A DNA stretch of 64,000 nucleotides from contig NC_060246.1 of assembly GCF_921293095.1 (NCBI RefSeq), positions 139,004,198 to 139,068,197 of the forward strand. The letters are read 5' to 3'. Shown here piece by piece: positions 26,201 through 37,171 of this stretch. Source of the DNA: Ischnura elegans. Lineage: Eukaryota > Arthropoda > Insecta > Odonata > Coenagrionidae. Made by a program: the position numbers and the translations under genes. Within the stretch, counting starts at the first letter, position 1, and the number at the start of each line of letters is the position of its first letter. The notes under the pieces were generated by a model. The model was not told where the DNA came from. It worked only from the letters and a program-made list of their open reading frames with translations, and searched no databases.

Positions 26201-26336
26201 TATATCAGTGTAAATATTTGATGAGAACTTGGGGTAACATTTCTGATGAACATTTTGCTTACGAGGCATTTATCTCTATTTTCATCATTGTGGGGTAAAA
26301 ATTCAATAGTGAATAATAAATAGGCAAAATTTTTTT
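23260..26336 (+). repeat. satellite array, about 9 units of 346-347 bp
   Basis: The anchor GCAATGG(G/C)AGTTATTTT recurs at 23607, 23954, 24301, 24647, 24993, 25339, 25685 and 26031, so the period is 347 then 346 bp. A degenerate first unit starts near 23260. The four or five inner units are nearly identical; the outer three form a second subtype. Each unit contains several versions of a GTTAACAT-like motif. No open frame is conserved, so this is non-coding satellite DNA. Confidence 0.95.
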
Positions 26337-27567
26337 GTTATATTAACTTAAGGGGACTGCCATCAATCATTCGGGCCAGGTGATGGACTTATGTTTTTGC
26401 TGACAAAGAAATTTTTAGTTAAAAAGAAAAATAGCTGTTTTTCTTTTGGCATTGAATTGAGGCAAGAATACTTTCACAGAATAATTTTCATTTCAAAAAA
26501 TTATTTTCAGAGACACTTTCCAAAAATACATAGACTATTTTCAGAAAAAAATCTGTATGTACCTTAAATATGTACATGAAAGTAACACTCAACAGCTATC
26601 CATTTTGGTATTGTTGATAAGACTGCTTTTGATATCACCTTTGCCGATTTATCTGGATTTTACTACCTTTAGTCTGGTTCCTACCCTTGTAAATTATTGG
26701 TGTGAATTTACATGACAGTGAGAAAAATGTATCATTTGCCAATATTGTGCAGATTTCACGGAACACACAAGCCCTTCCACCGCGACAAGGTAGTAGTCCT
26801 TGGAAAGGGACATGCAAACTGCTTATCTACATATTTACAATATAGGTGTTACTATCACGTAAAAAATAATGTAACTGAAGATAAATAAATTCCTTGCACA
26901 TTCTCTTAACATGCTGAGCCTTCAAGACTTAGGAAAATAGAAAGATATGTACATATGTTATTTATCAAGGATATTAAGAGCCAGTTGTTATTGAATGATT
27001 ATAGACATGCTGCATATATGATTAGAAATGGCTATGCAACTCAGCTTGACGTATTCATTTCTTAGCTTGCTGTTTACAAAACGACTGGACAAAAATTTGC
27101 TCTCTAAGCAAGCTGTAATGTACATGACATCAAATTTCAGGACAAAAAATATTGCACAGTTTTATAGAAAGCACCTTAGCACTTCCTTATAGATAAAGCT
27201 AAATAAAAGTCATGACCTTGTGGAAGACTCAAGGTGTTATGTATGGCAATGACTAGAATAATCAAATAAAAATATGCTATCTTGGCATACCTTCCAATAC
27301 AAAAAATAAAATATGACTAGCACATAAAATGATACAAATGCTATAATTCTGAACTAGGAAGTATGCTCTATCAAATTTGAAAAGATAGTAGGAAGAAGTA
27401 AGTAGAAGATGCATGTGATGCAAGTCATCTCAAGATCTGAAAAAATGTCATGCAAAATATTTAAGGCACACAGGAAAATGAAATAGGAAAGAAGAATGAA
27501 AAGGTGCAGCTATTGAAGACACAAACATTGCTTTAACCTCTGGCAATTGGGTAGCCTGCAAGCATGG
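26337..27567. other. loop of foldback structure, left part
   Basis: AT-rich DNA with no assignable gene. A minus-strand frame near 26817-26635 with a few cysteines could belong to the same relic as the protease, but there is no recognised motif. Confidence 0.35.
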
Positions 27568-28180
27568 TTTTCAGTGGCTTCTCCCAGTGATTGTGTTGAA
27601 CATTAACTTCCTGTAGGCAACTGGATCGACTGGTTGTCCTTTCAGATCTTGCTCAGCAAACCTTGATATGTAAACCCCACAGTTAAGGCCATCAATTTGC
27701 AACAGATGCTTTGGGTGAAATGTCTTCCAGTCTGCAATCTCACCACTACATTTATGACCAAGGAATATAACCCACTGAGCAATACCGTATTTATACATAG
27801 GCTTAATGCTATCACTGGAAGGGTCATAAAAATCAATTTCTTTTTCATTAAGCCTAACTACTAGGAGAAGCCAATGTGAATTCAATGGATTAAATGGAAT
27901 AATTAGCTTAGTTACATCTTTGAAGGTGATTTTCTGAAAAAGGGATAATACCTTCTCTAATTTCATATTGCTAACTACAAACTGCCGTATCTATAATTCT
28001 AGCAGTAGATATAGATGAGCTTACAATTGTTAGAAAAACTGCGATTACAGTATCGTACAGCCAGCCTCTTTGAAAATCTGGTGATACACACTAGGCTAAT
28101 TGCTCAACTTCTAAATGACTTATAAAACAATCAAGTGATTTAGATGCACAGAATTGACTGTATATTGGCCACTCCTGCAA
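27568..28180 (-). pseudogene. Ulp1/SENP-type (C48) cysteine protease relic
   Basis: Ulp1-family proteases cleave SUMO-like modifiers, and versions of the fold are carried by several DNA transposon groups. The open frame 27966-27571 (131 codons) has the full catalytic set: His31 in NSHWLLL, Asp48 in DFYDP, Gln90 in LLQIDG and Cys96 in LNCGVY. Upstream, in a shifted frame, 28115-27975 reads DFQRGWLYDTVI, the usual GWL(Y/F)D entry to the fold. A stop precedes this and a one-base shift separates it from the main frame, so the copy is probably broken, unless an intron explains the joint. It lies in the loop between inverted satellite arrays. Confidence 0.78.
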
Positions 28181-28551
28181 ACAGTTTTCAGAAGATTACT
28201 GTTCGAAGAAATTCGATCTGTGAAAGAGCAACACTCATTATTCATTAATGAATCTTTAATGGACTCTAGTTGATCTCGGCTAGGGCTCTGGAAGTAGTGC
28301 TTGGTGGGTTAGCGATCCTTTGAGGTTTGGTGCAACCTGTACTGAGTTGCTTATAGATTAGAGGTAGGGGGTACTCTTGCATGCTGCAGTTTAGGAGGTT
28401 CTGTGGTATGCTCAATTGCATCGAATTTCTCGAGCAGTAATTTTAAAGTGTTAAGAACATGGAGAAGGAGAGGCTGTGACTTTTTTTGATTGATGAATGA
28501 TTTTATTTGCTTCAAACTCTTTTCTATAGAATGGAGTAACTGTTCTTTAGA

Positions 28552-28812
28552 TTAATCATTATTGGAAAATGATGATGAGCAAAGGTCCAATTTTGCTGTA
28601 CTTTCAACTTCAAAGGCAGGGGCTGATGAAGTATGATGATTTCGAACTTGAAAAGAGTGAACTTTATGAACGTGCTTCCATATTGAATGTTTGTCACTGT
28701 ATGAGCAAATATACATGGGTGAACAAAGACCCGCACAAGATAACCTACAGCATTTTACGAAGCACAACTCTGGAAGGCTACAATCACCATTGGCCAACTT
28801 GACAAAGTACAA
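28552..28812 (-). pseudogene. possible C2H2 zinc-finger fragment upstream of Ulp1
   Basis: A minus-strand frame of 86 codons contains YICSYSDKHSIWKHVHKVH, which looks like a C2H2 finger with the second Cys changed to Ser. It is the same strand and order as the Ulp1 relic, about 370 bp upstream. Together they may be parts of one decayed transposon protein. The evidence is a single motif. Confidence 0.3.
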
Positions 28813-29308
28813 AGACGAAGGATCAGACTGGGCTCTGACATTCCAACACTAGCCTTTAGTCACTACCATTACATTTTCATCAAGGATTTTGATGCCTTTG
28901 TAATGGTGTAAACAATTTACGCTTGCAAATCCAAGAGGTGGCTATTCAATAATCCTATTGTACTTTAGAGACAGGTACGCTGTTTTTGCATTCTGAAAAT
29001 AATTGTTACAAAATCATCTAATATCCTGTTAACTTTCCAGTTAAGGTAATGGGTTTTCAGAGTGTTGTGAAATGTTTTCACAAACATATTGGTATTAGTG
29101 TTGGCATGCGGAAAATTTCTAAAGCACATAGCCCATTTATTACACTTACTTGATAACTTTAACTTCAACTTACTCAATTGATCATAGGAAGTCATCAGTA
29201 TGAGCTTTTTTTTACCATTTTACTAAATTTTCTATGCATAGAAAAATAAGTTTTTCTATAAATTCCTTGTATGGAATACAATTGTGGTTGGAGAACTGTG
29301 GTATGTAA
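28813..29308. other. loop spacer, nothing recognised
   Basis: AT-rich DNA without exon or repeat end that I can support. Confidence 0.45.
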
Positions 29309-30634
29309 CAGTAGACTCTCGTTAATACGAACAACGTTATTACGAAGTTCTCGCTTTTACGAAGCAAATCGTTGGTCCCGACGAAAAGCTATCCAAGCTA
29401 TAGGAAAAGAAACGTTATTAAAAATTTTCGTTTTTACGAAATTACGAACCTCCGTCCCGGTCCTGGTAGTTACAAAATGAACTTTATTACGAAGTTCCAC
29501 GCATAAGCTATGGCATTTAGATGGATATTCACTACGCTTAGTTTTAATTATCACGCCACGTTTAAGTTGTCCTCATGTACTGTGACCGAGAGCGTCATTT
29601 ATGGTTATTTCTTCACCATTCGCGCAGCGTCATATAACGAACTTCATTCCTTGGGAATCACGGTGACAGACTCACAGCTCGTAAATTTGATGTACAGTTA
29701 GTTCTCTTCCTTCGCACATTCGATTTACGAACTTGCAGAGATGACACCATTAAAAAATTTCGAATTTGGTGCCTTTTGATTTAGCCGTTGCTAAGCCGTG
29801 CGGCGTAGAGGAAATCGTACTCTGGGCATAATCTGAACAAAGTATCATTCATTCCGGTGTGAAGTTAGGAACTGTTCAACGTTTCGCCCGTTGTTCCTTG
29901 CCGCGGAGAGCGATTTTTTCGGCTGCGTTGCACGCCCAGCTAGATCAATTCGTCACAATCGTGAGTTAGCGCAGTGTTGCATTCTGCATCATAACCGTAC
30001 TCCTCGATGCCTTGCATGCAGGACGACCGGTCCGATGACGGCAGAATAGGAGGTGCGGATAACTCTTCGCCAGCACGGATTGCAGGCAATCGCTGTCCCC
30101 CAAACGCACCTCACACATGCCTAGTCATACAACGTTGTCAAATGCATACAGAGCAGCGAAATAAGCCTGATCAACTAAAACATGCCCTTTCTTCGAATCC
30201 CCAAAACAAGTGGTTCTTCCACTGGGTCCTTCACGCTCGTCGTCCTTTCCGTCTCCATTCTTCACGGAGGCCCTTATAGGCGTTTCACTTTCTCACCTGG
30301 CAACGCTGCCCCGACGTAGACTATCCTGCATGTCATCGGACAACTCTCGGCGGCCGGACCGTAGGTTTATCAACTTAGGAACAAGGTCTTGGAACGCATC
30401 TAGTTCGTAAATCGGACTTACTGTACTCGGGAGGATATCAACCCTCGATAACGTCATGCCGCATGCCGAAACTGAAACGATTTTTCCTGTTTATATTTAT
30501 TTCCGCGTAATTTAATCGCATTTATCACGTACGGTTTTTTCGACGATTCCCAAGAGAAACGTTCATACGAACTTCGTTATTACATACCTCCGGGCTATCG
30601 GTCCGATGAACTTCGTAATAACGAGAGTCTACTG
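29309..30634. mobile_element. pogo-like non-autonomous element (family A)
   Basis: Ends CAGTAGACTCTCGTTAATAC at 29309 and its inverse ending AACGAGAGTCTACTG at 30634, with further subterminal copies of TTATTACGAAGTTC at both ends. The right flank is TA; the left flank reads TAA. The 1326-bp interior is less AT-rich than its surroundings and has no transposase motif. A second copy of the family is at 62610. Confidence 0.8.
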
Positions 30635-31048
30635 TAACTGAATTTTTCCTGCTTCTAGGAAATTATATTGGTAGGTATCTGTTCTTGTTTATTTAGATCA
30701 GTAGAACACCAAGAAGTTAGGTGTTTGGGCTTCATGTTCACGTGGAAAGGTACATGATAGAGTAAATGTATTTCAGGGCTTCAGTTCTTCCTATGCATAT
30801 GACATTAGCAGAGCTCTCTGGTGTTCTTTCCATTTAGGTCAGACTTGGACCATTACTAATATCTCGAAACATTGCTTAAGAAACAATTCTACTTTAACAT
30901 GCTATAAACAGTAAACCACCTCTTTCATAATAAATTAATCCATATTTAAATCTTTGCGACCCATTGTATTTAAATGAGTACCACTTGCTAGTTTAGTCAG
31001 TACATGAGAATTATTAGCCCATGCATAAAAAGAAAATGACTTCATATA

Positions 31049-31785
31049 CAGTACACTCCCGATTATCCGGGCTAATGATGGGGAGAGACGGCACGAATAA
31101 TCGTAAAACACGGATAACCTAAACTTTTACGTAAATGTCTGGTAATGTTCATAATTTACGTAAAAAACAATATAATATTATTTATGCAGGTATTCTGTTA
31201 TTTAAGAGTGCTTCCCGGACTCAATGAGAGCTTTCTTCGCCAGTTCTCGATCTTTTTAGCGGCGATAAGATTGTTGTGCTTGTATTATTAATGCTCTGTA
31301 TAAGGCCTGGTTTCGAAAACCACACATCCGTGGCTGTGTGATCACGGATGCAGTAAAGTGGTTTGAAAGAATGCTTCAAAACCACTACTCGACGTCGGAA
31401 ATTACTTTCAGGCACCGCGCCATTTATGTTAGTTGCGTCTCGCACAAGTTGCCCAGATTGCAGCTGCTGCGGGGCGTGTATCCCAAGGTCGGTAAAGGAG
31501 TATCCGTGATCACGGAGCGCGGTCGTGCATTGCGAGGCTTGGAAAATAGGAACACGGTGATCCCGTCAATGCAGCTAGCGCGCGATCGCTTCAGTTTTAC
31601 GTAGGGGATTGTAACGGAAATAATAAGCCTGGTGTATCCTCGCATTAATGCAGTAATTCCGATGATTTTGCGTCCGATTGTATTTTTAAAAAAATATATA
31701 GCAGAAAAAAAGAGCAAGAGTGACAATCATGCACGGATAACCCACAACCCAAATAAACCGTAGCCGGATAATCGGGAGTGTGCTG
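31049..31785. mobile_element. pogo-like MITE (family B)
   Basis: Terminal inverted repeats CAGTACACTCCCGATTATCC at 31049 and the inverse ending GGATAATCGGGAGTGTGCTG at 31785 differ at one base. TA flanks both sides (31047-31048, 31786-31787). The CCCG-TTATCCGG tip is typical of Tigger-derived MITEs. No coding relic lies in its 737 bp. Confidence 0.87.
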
Positions 31786-31787
31786 TA

Positions 31788-32269
31788 CTAACAGTACAAA
31801 TAAAGGTTTGCCCAGAAAAAGACTGGAACTCTTAAAAGCACATGGAAACACAGTATAATTCTATCAATGATGTCAGTGTATGAGGAAAATATTTGCCATT
31901 AAGCCTGTGGTATTTATCACACTGTTGTATGACTTTTAAAACTGATTTTATTGGTTTGAATTATTATTTCAAGTTATATTTACTGGTCCGACAATAAGAT
32001 TTTATGAAACCAAAATCGCTATATGATGCTATGAATAGTTTTTATGCAGTACTTAAGATGCTGTTTGCATTTTCACTCCTGTAAATTTCTTTAGTAAGAG
32101 TAATTATCCTAAATGATTCTTCCCTGCTCTCAAAATTTGGATCACTCAAAATAAAATTTACCATTTAACCTTTAAAAAATGGTGATCGGACTGAGTACAT
32201 GAAATTCAATCACCTCATCAAGAGATGTTAATAGGTGATCATTAGACCATAAGGTAATTCTTTTGGCCT
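31788..32269. other. loop spacer, nothing recognised
   Basis: AT-rich DNA between a pogo-like MITE and a hAT-type MITE. No feature could be supported. Confidence 0.45.
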
Positions 32270-32277
32270 CATGTTAC

Positions 32278-33023
32278 CAGGGGTGTAGCTAGGACAGGCG
32301 CAGCAAGGAGGGGTTTTGGGGATAAACCCCTCCCCCAGATTTCAGAGAAATTTTTAAATTTAATCCATTTTACTTAATTGCATTAATATTACTAATAGAA
32401 TAGTGTAAGGATTAATAAAAATATCCATCCGAAAGTGGTAAAACTCGCCATTTATCTGAAAAATTTTCTAGGGGAGGGCCCCCGCACCTCCCTCTTATCC
32501 TAGTGGGCATAGGCGGATCCAGGGGGGGGGCACGGGGGCACGTGCCCCCCCAGACCCTTAAAAATATGCTAGATTTTTAATACGGTCCCATTATCATTTC
32601 GTTTGTTTTGTATGACGAGGTATCCTTGTGCCCCCCCCTGACCAAAATCCTGGATACGGCCTTGCTTGTGCCCCTCCCAGAAAGAAATCCTGGATCCGCC
32701 CCTGCTAGTGGGTATTCCATACCCTCAGATCCCCCAGTGTTAGTTGCGCCTAAAACCTCCCCTTGCCTAATTCCTAGCTGCGCACCTGAGCTAGAATGGT
32801 GTTGGGGGTACAGTGGTGGAATCCTCTGGGGAAAATGTGAACATTTTTATCTGTAAAATTGACATGTTACGCTATTTTGCTTCACAAAAATAATAGTCAA
32901 TATTAGTTTTGCTTCCTAGTATCGGTGGATTAGAATTAATTTGTTTTATAGGTTAATATTTTTATGCTAAAACTAATGCTTTTGGGGGAGAGAGGGCAAG
33001 AGACCTTCCTGGCTATGCCACTG
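32278..33023. mobile_element. hAT-type MITE (outer)
   Basis: Ends CAGGGGTGTAGCTAGGAC at 32278 and the inverse of CCTGGCTATGCCACTG at 33023 form hAT-style inverted repeats of the CAGNGGCGTAGCCAGG kind. The flanks CATGTTAC (32270-32277) and CATGTAAC (33024-33031) are an 8-bp target duplication with one change. The interior has G-rich and C-rich tracts and contains a second MITE. Confidence 0.85.
32508..32704. mobile_element. hAT-type MITE nested in the outer one
   Basis: The exact 8-bp duplication CTAGTGGG (32500-32507, 32705-32712) flanks a 197-bp element. Its ends, CATAGGCGGATCCAGG and the inverse of CCTGGATCCGCCCCTG, form a 16-bp inverted repeat with two differences. Long G and C runs follow the left end. 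Confidence 0.9.
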
Positions 33024-33029
33024 CATGTA

Positions 33030-34330
33030 ACTCATGAGAAAAGTAGTATTATTCCTTCAAGAATGCAGTTGAATTTGTGTCCCCACTTCTTAACAAAACA
33101 TTTAAAATAGCTCTCCATATTATCTTTAACAAGTCTCTAGATGCTGGCATAATTCCTAGCTCCTCCAAAAAAGCAATTGTGATACCTGTGTGTAAAAACG
33201 TTAACACTATTAAAAAAATGAAAAAGTGGAAAGTCACTGCACAATCAGACTTATGTACAAAGGCACAGTCAAAATTGTGTCCTGTAAAGCAGTGAATTCC
33301 TAGGACGCATTCGATAATGCATGACAAAATAGCCCCTCTTCTAATCCCAAGCTCACATTCTCGCAATTTTATGCCGTATTGAAAATTAATGCAGTTCTAA
33401 CCTGCGCAATTACATGCCCCATGTAAAGCAGCCTTTAGTGATTATAGACCATTATTCAGTCAGTTTTTGCCAAAGTGTTTGAAAACCTGATTACTGATTA
33501 AGGGCAAGGATTTAGGTGCGTTACTTCAACTACTAGGTACAAACCTTTTGCTTTTTCAGCTATTAGTAGCTACAGATCCTACTGATCATTTTCAGGTACA
33601 GTGTATTGTGATTTTTCCAAATGCATTCAATTAAGTTTATCATTTTTCTATCAGCAGCAAAACTGAAAGCCAATGGAATATGTGGTCCCATGCTATAAGT
33701 CAAAGAGAGGACTAGCAAATAAAATCCAGAATGCAGAACCATCACAATTTTATGCAACATCTGCTTTTCCACAGGGCTCCCACCTGGGACCACTTCCTTT
33801 ATTACTGTTTGTGAATGATAATTATCATGGATTTTCCCTAGAGTCCATTAATGGAGAATGGTCTTTAAATCTGAGAAAGCACTTTATCTCCGCTGTTGAC
33901 TTTAAAATCTTCTATTCCATTGATTCACATACTGCAGTGTCAGCAGTAATACTACATGATGTCATTGACCTTCAGCAACGGTTAGCTTCTCTTTCTGCTT
34001 TGTAGTGCAAGAATAATTTATTGCAGATAAGCATCATTAAAGGTAGTGTACTTACCTTTTGTAAATGGAAACCCTTTTTTTTAATATACTAATTATCTGA
34101 AAACATATTACATAGGTTCCACTAAATATAGGACCAATGTGTACTGTTGGACTACAAACTAAAATTAGATACAGATATTGATTCAACCGTAAGCAAATAA
34201 ATATTCGAGTCCCTTGGTTTCACATGAAAGCATTGTAAAGATTACAACAAAAATGCTCAGTTACCCTTTCCTGAATGTCAACATAGACAGATCTGCAAAC
34301 TGAATACTTTACATTGGTATGAGGTCCTTG
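33030..34330 (+). pseudogene. LINE fragment (jockey-like reverse transcriptase)
   Basis: Plus-strand pieces in RT order: 33077-33190 gives FNKSLDAGIIPSSSKKAIVI (RT block 1-2), and 33760-33830 gives FPQGSHLGPL and LLLFVND. 33890-34000 gives VDFKIFYSI, where FADDxKI is expected, so the catalytic Asp pair is lost. Stops and frameshifts are frequent, and the left side starts right after the hAT MITE target duplication. This is a dead fragment in the foldback loop. Confidence 0.7.
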
Positions 34331-34449
34331 ATATCTCAAATGTGTAGCCAATATTGAAAAGGTACTGAACAATTTTTAAAACAGTTGCATTAGTATAAAT
34401 GATAAACAGAAAGAAAGAATTATTTACTGGTTCAGATTTATTATCATAA

Positions 34450-37171
34450 ATATTACAAAGATGAAAATAAAGATAAATGCCTCGTGAGCAAAATGTTCAT
34501 CAGGGATGTTACCCCAAGTTCACATGAAATATTTAAACTGATATATTCCTCAAACATGTTTACACATAGTCAAATAATATAAAAACCATACCACTTTATG
34601 ATTTTGAGACATAATCTAGTCACGAAATAATGTAAAAAGTCAATAATTACCGACATGAAGATGTTCACCAAAAATGTTAACCCAAACGTTCTGAAACCAA
34701 AATACCTCCCAGTGCTTAGGTTTGCATCAAACAAGCGTTCTACTTGCGATATAACAAGAAATGTTAACCTGCTTATTATTCAAAATTGAATTTTTTCCCT
34801 ACAATGTTGAAAATCTAGATGACTGCCTTGTAAGGTTGGTTCAACAGAAATGTTACCCCAAGTTCACATAAAATATTTACACTGACATATTCCTCAAACA
34901 TGTTTACACATAGTTAGGTAATATAAAAAACAAACCACTGTATGATTTAGAGACACATTCTATTCACGAAATAATGTAAAAGGTCAAAAATACCGGCATG
35001 AAGATGTTCATCAAAAATGTTAACCTAAACTTTCTGAAACCAAAATAACTCCCATTGCTTTAATTTGCATCAAATAAGCGTTCTAGTTGTATAATAACAC
35101 GATATGTTTACCTATTTATTATTCACTATTGAATTTTTACTCCACAACGATGAAATTAAGGATAAATGCCGCATGAAAAAATTGTTCATCAGAAATGTTA
35201 CCCCAAGTTCACATCGAATATTTACACTGAGAAGTTGCTCAAATATGTTTGCCCATAGTTAGATGACATCAAAACCAAACCACGTTATCATTTTCGTACA
35301 TATTCTAGTCATTAAATGATGTCAAATGCCAATAAATACCGACATGAGGATGTACACCAAAAATGTTAACCCAAACTTTATGAAACCAAAATAACTGCCA
35401 TTGCTTTAATTTACATCAAATCAGCGTTCTAGTTGAAATGTAACAAGAAATGTTTACGTATTTATTATTCACTATTGAATTTTTACCCCACAATGATGAA
35501 AATAGAGATAAATGCCTCGTAAGCAAAATGTTCATCAGAAATGTTACCCTAAGTTCTCATCAAATATTTATGCTGATATATTCCTCAATCATGTTTACAC
35601 ATCGTTAGATGACATCAAAACTAAGCCACTTTATCATTACGAGACACATTCTAGCCATTTAATGATGTAAAATGCCAATAAATACCAACATGAGGATGTA
35701 CACCAAAAATGTTAACCCAAACTTTCTGAAACCAAAATAACTGCCATTGCTTTAATTTACATCAAATCAGCGTTCTAGTTGAAATGTAACAAGAAATGTT
35801 TACGTATTTATTATTCACTATTGAATTTTTACCCCACAATGATGAAAATAGAGATAAATGCCTCGTAAGCAAAATGTTCATCAGAAATGTTACCCCAAGT
35901 TCTCATCAAATATTTACGCTGATATATTCCTCAATCATGTTTACACATCGTTAGATGACATCAAAACTAAGCCACTTTATCATTACGAGACACATTCTAG
36001 CCATTTAATGATGTAAAATGCCAATAAATACCGACATGAGGATGTACACCAAAAATGTTAACCCAAACTTTCTGAAACCAAAATAACTCCCATTGCTTTA
36101 ATTTGCATCAAATAAGCGTTCTAGTTGTATAATAACACGACATGTTCACCTATTTATTATTCACTATTGAATTTTTACTCCACAACGATGAAAATAAGGA
36201 TAAATGCCGCACAAGAAAATTGTTCATCGGAAATGTTACCCCAAGTACACATCGAATATTTACACTGATACATTACTCAAACATGATTGCCAATAGTTAG
36301 ATGACATCAAAACAAAACGACTTAATGATTTAGAGACACATTCTATTCACGAAATAATTTAAAAGGTCAAAAAGCTTTTATTTGCATCAAATAAGCGTTC
36401 TAGGTGCATAATAACACGACATGTTTACCTACTTATTATTCACTATTGAATTTTTACTCCACAACGATGAAATTAAGGATAAATGCTGCATGAGAAAATT
36501 GTTCATCAGAAATGTTACCCCAAGTTCACATCGAATATTTACACTGATATATTCCTCAAACATGATTGCCCATAGATATATGACATCAAAACAAAACCAC
36601 GTTATCATTTTCGTACATATTCTAGTCATTAAATGGAATTGCATAATAACACGACATGTTTACCTACTTATTATTCACTATTGAATTTTTACTCCACAAC
36701 GATGAAATTAAGGATAAATGCTGCATGAGAAAATTGTTCATCAGAAATGTTACCCCAAGTTCACATCGAATATTTACACTGATATATTCCTCAAACATGA
36801 TTGCCCATAGATATATGACATCAAAACAAAACCACGTTATCATTTTCGTACATATTCTAGTCATTAAATGGAATTGCATAATAACACGACATGTTTACCT
36901 ACTTATTATTCACTATTGAATTTTTACTCCACAACGATGAAATTAAGGATAAATGCTGCATGAGAAAATTGTTCATCAGAAATGTTACCCCAAGTTCACA
37001 TCGAATATTTACACTGATATATTCCTCAAACATGATTGCCCATAGATATATGACATCAAAACAAAACCACGTTATCATTTTCGTACATATTCTAGTCATT
37101 AAATGATGTCAAATGCCAATAAATACCGACATGAGGATGTACACCAAAAATGTTAACCCAAACTTTCTTAC
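34450..37171 (-). repeat. inverted satellite array, same 346-bp family
   Basis: Reverse-complement units of the array at 23260-26336. The inverted anchor (AACTCCCATTGC or AACTGCCATTGC) recurs at about 34708, 35051, 35397, 35743 and 36089. Units nearest the loop are the most diverged; two units at 35390-36040 match the homogeneous subtype of the other array closely. Past 36370 the array is made of shortened 235-bp units. Confidence 0.93.
36411..37105. repeat. 235-bp shortened satellite unit, three identical copies
   Basis: A deletion of about 111 bp from the 346-bp unit, marked by the joint TTAAATGGAATTGCATAATA, created a 235-bp unit present three times in a row (copies offset by exactly 235). 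The copies appear identical, which points to very recent unequal exchange or gene conversion. Open frames of up to 87 codons inside are by-products of the repeat. Confidence 0.9.

Noticed and set aside
23260-26336. CRISPR array
   Set aside because: Repeats are 346 bp with no spacers and the host is eukaryotic.
27568-28180. Adenovirus-like protease of a Polinton/Maverick
   Set aside because: The HW, YDP and LNCGVY motifs fit Ulp1/C48 better. No DNA polymerase B, integrase or capsid genes were seen, and the ends are not Polinton-like.
36421-37106. Repeated open frames of 71-87 codons on both strands
   Set aside because: They are by-products of identical 235-bp satellite units, with no protein-like composition or known motif.
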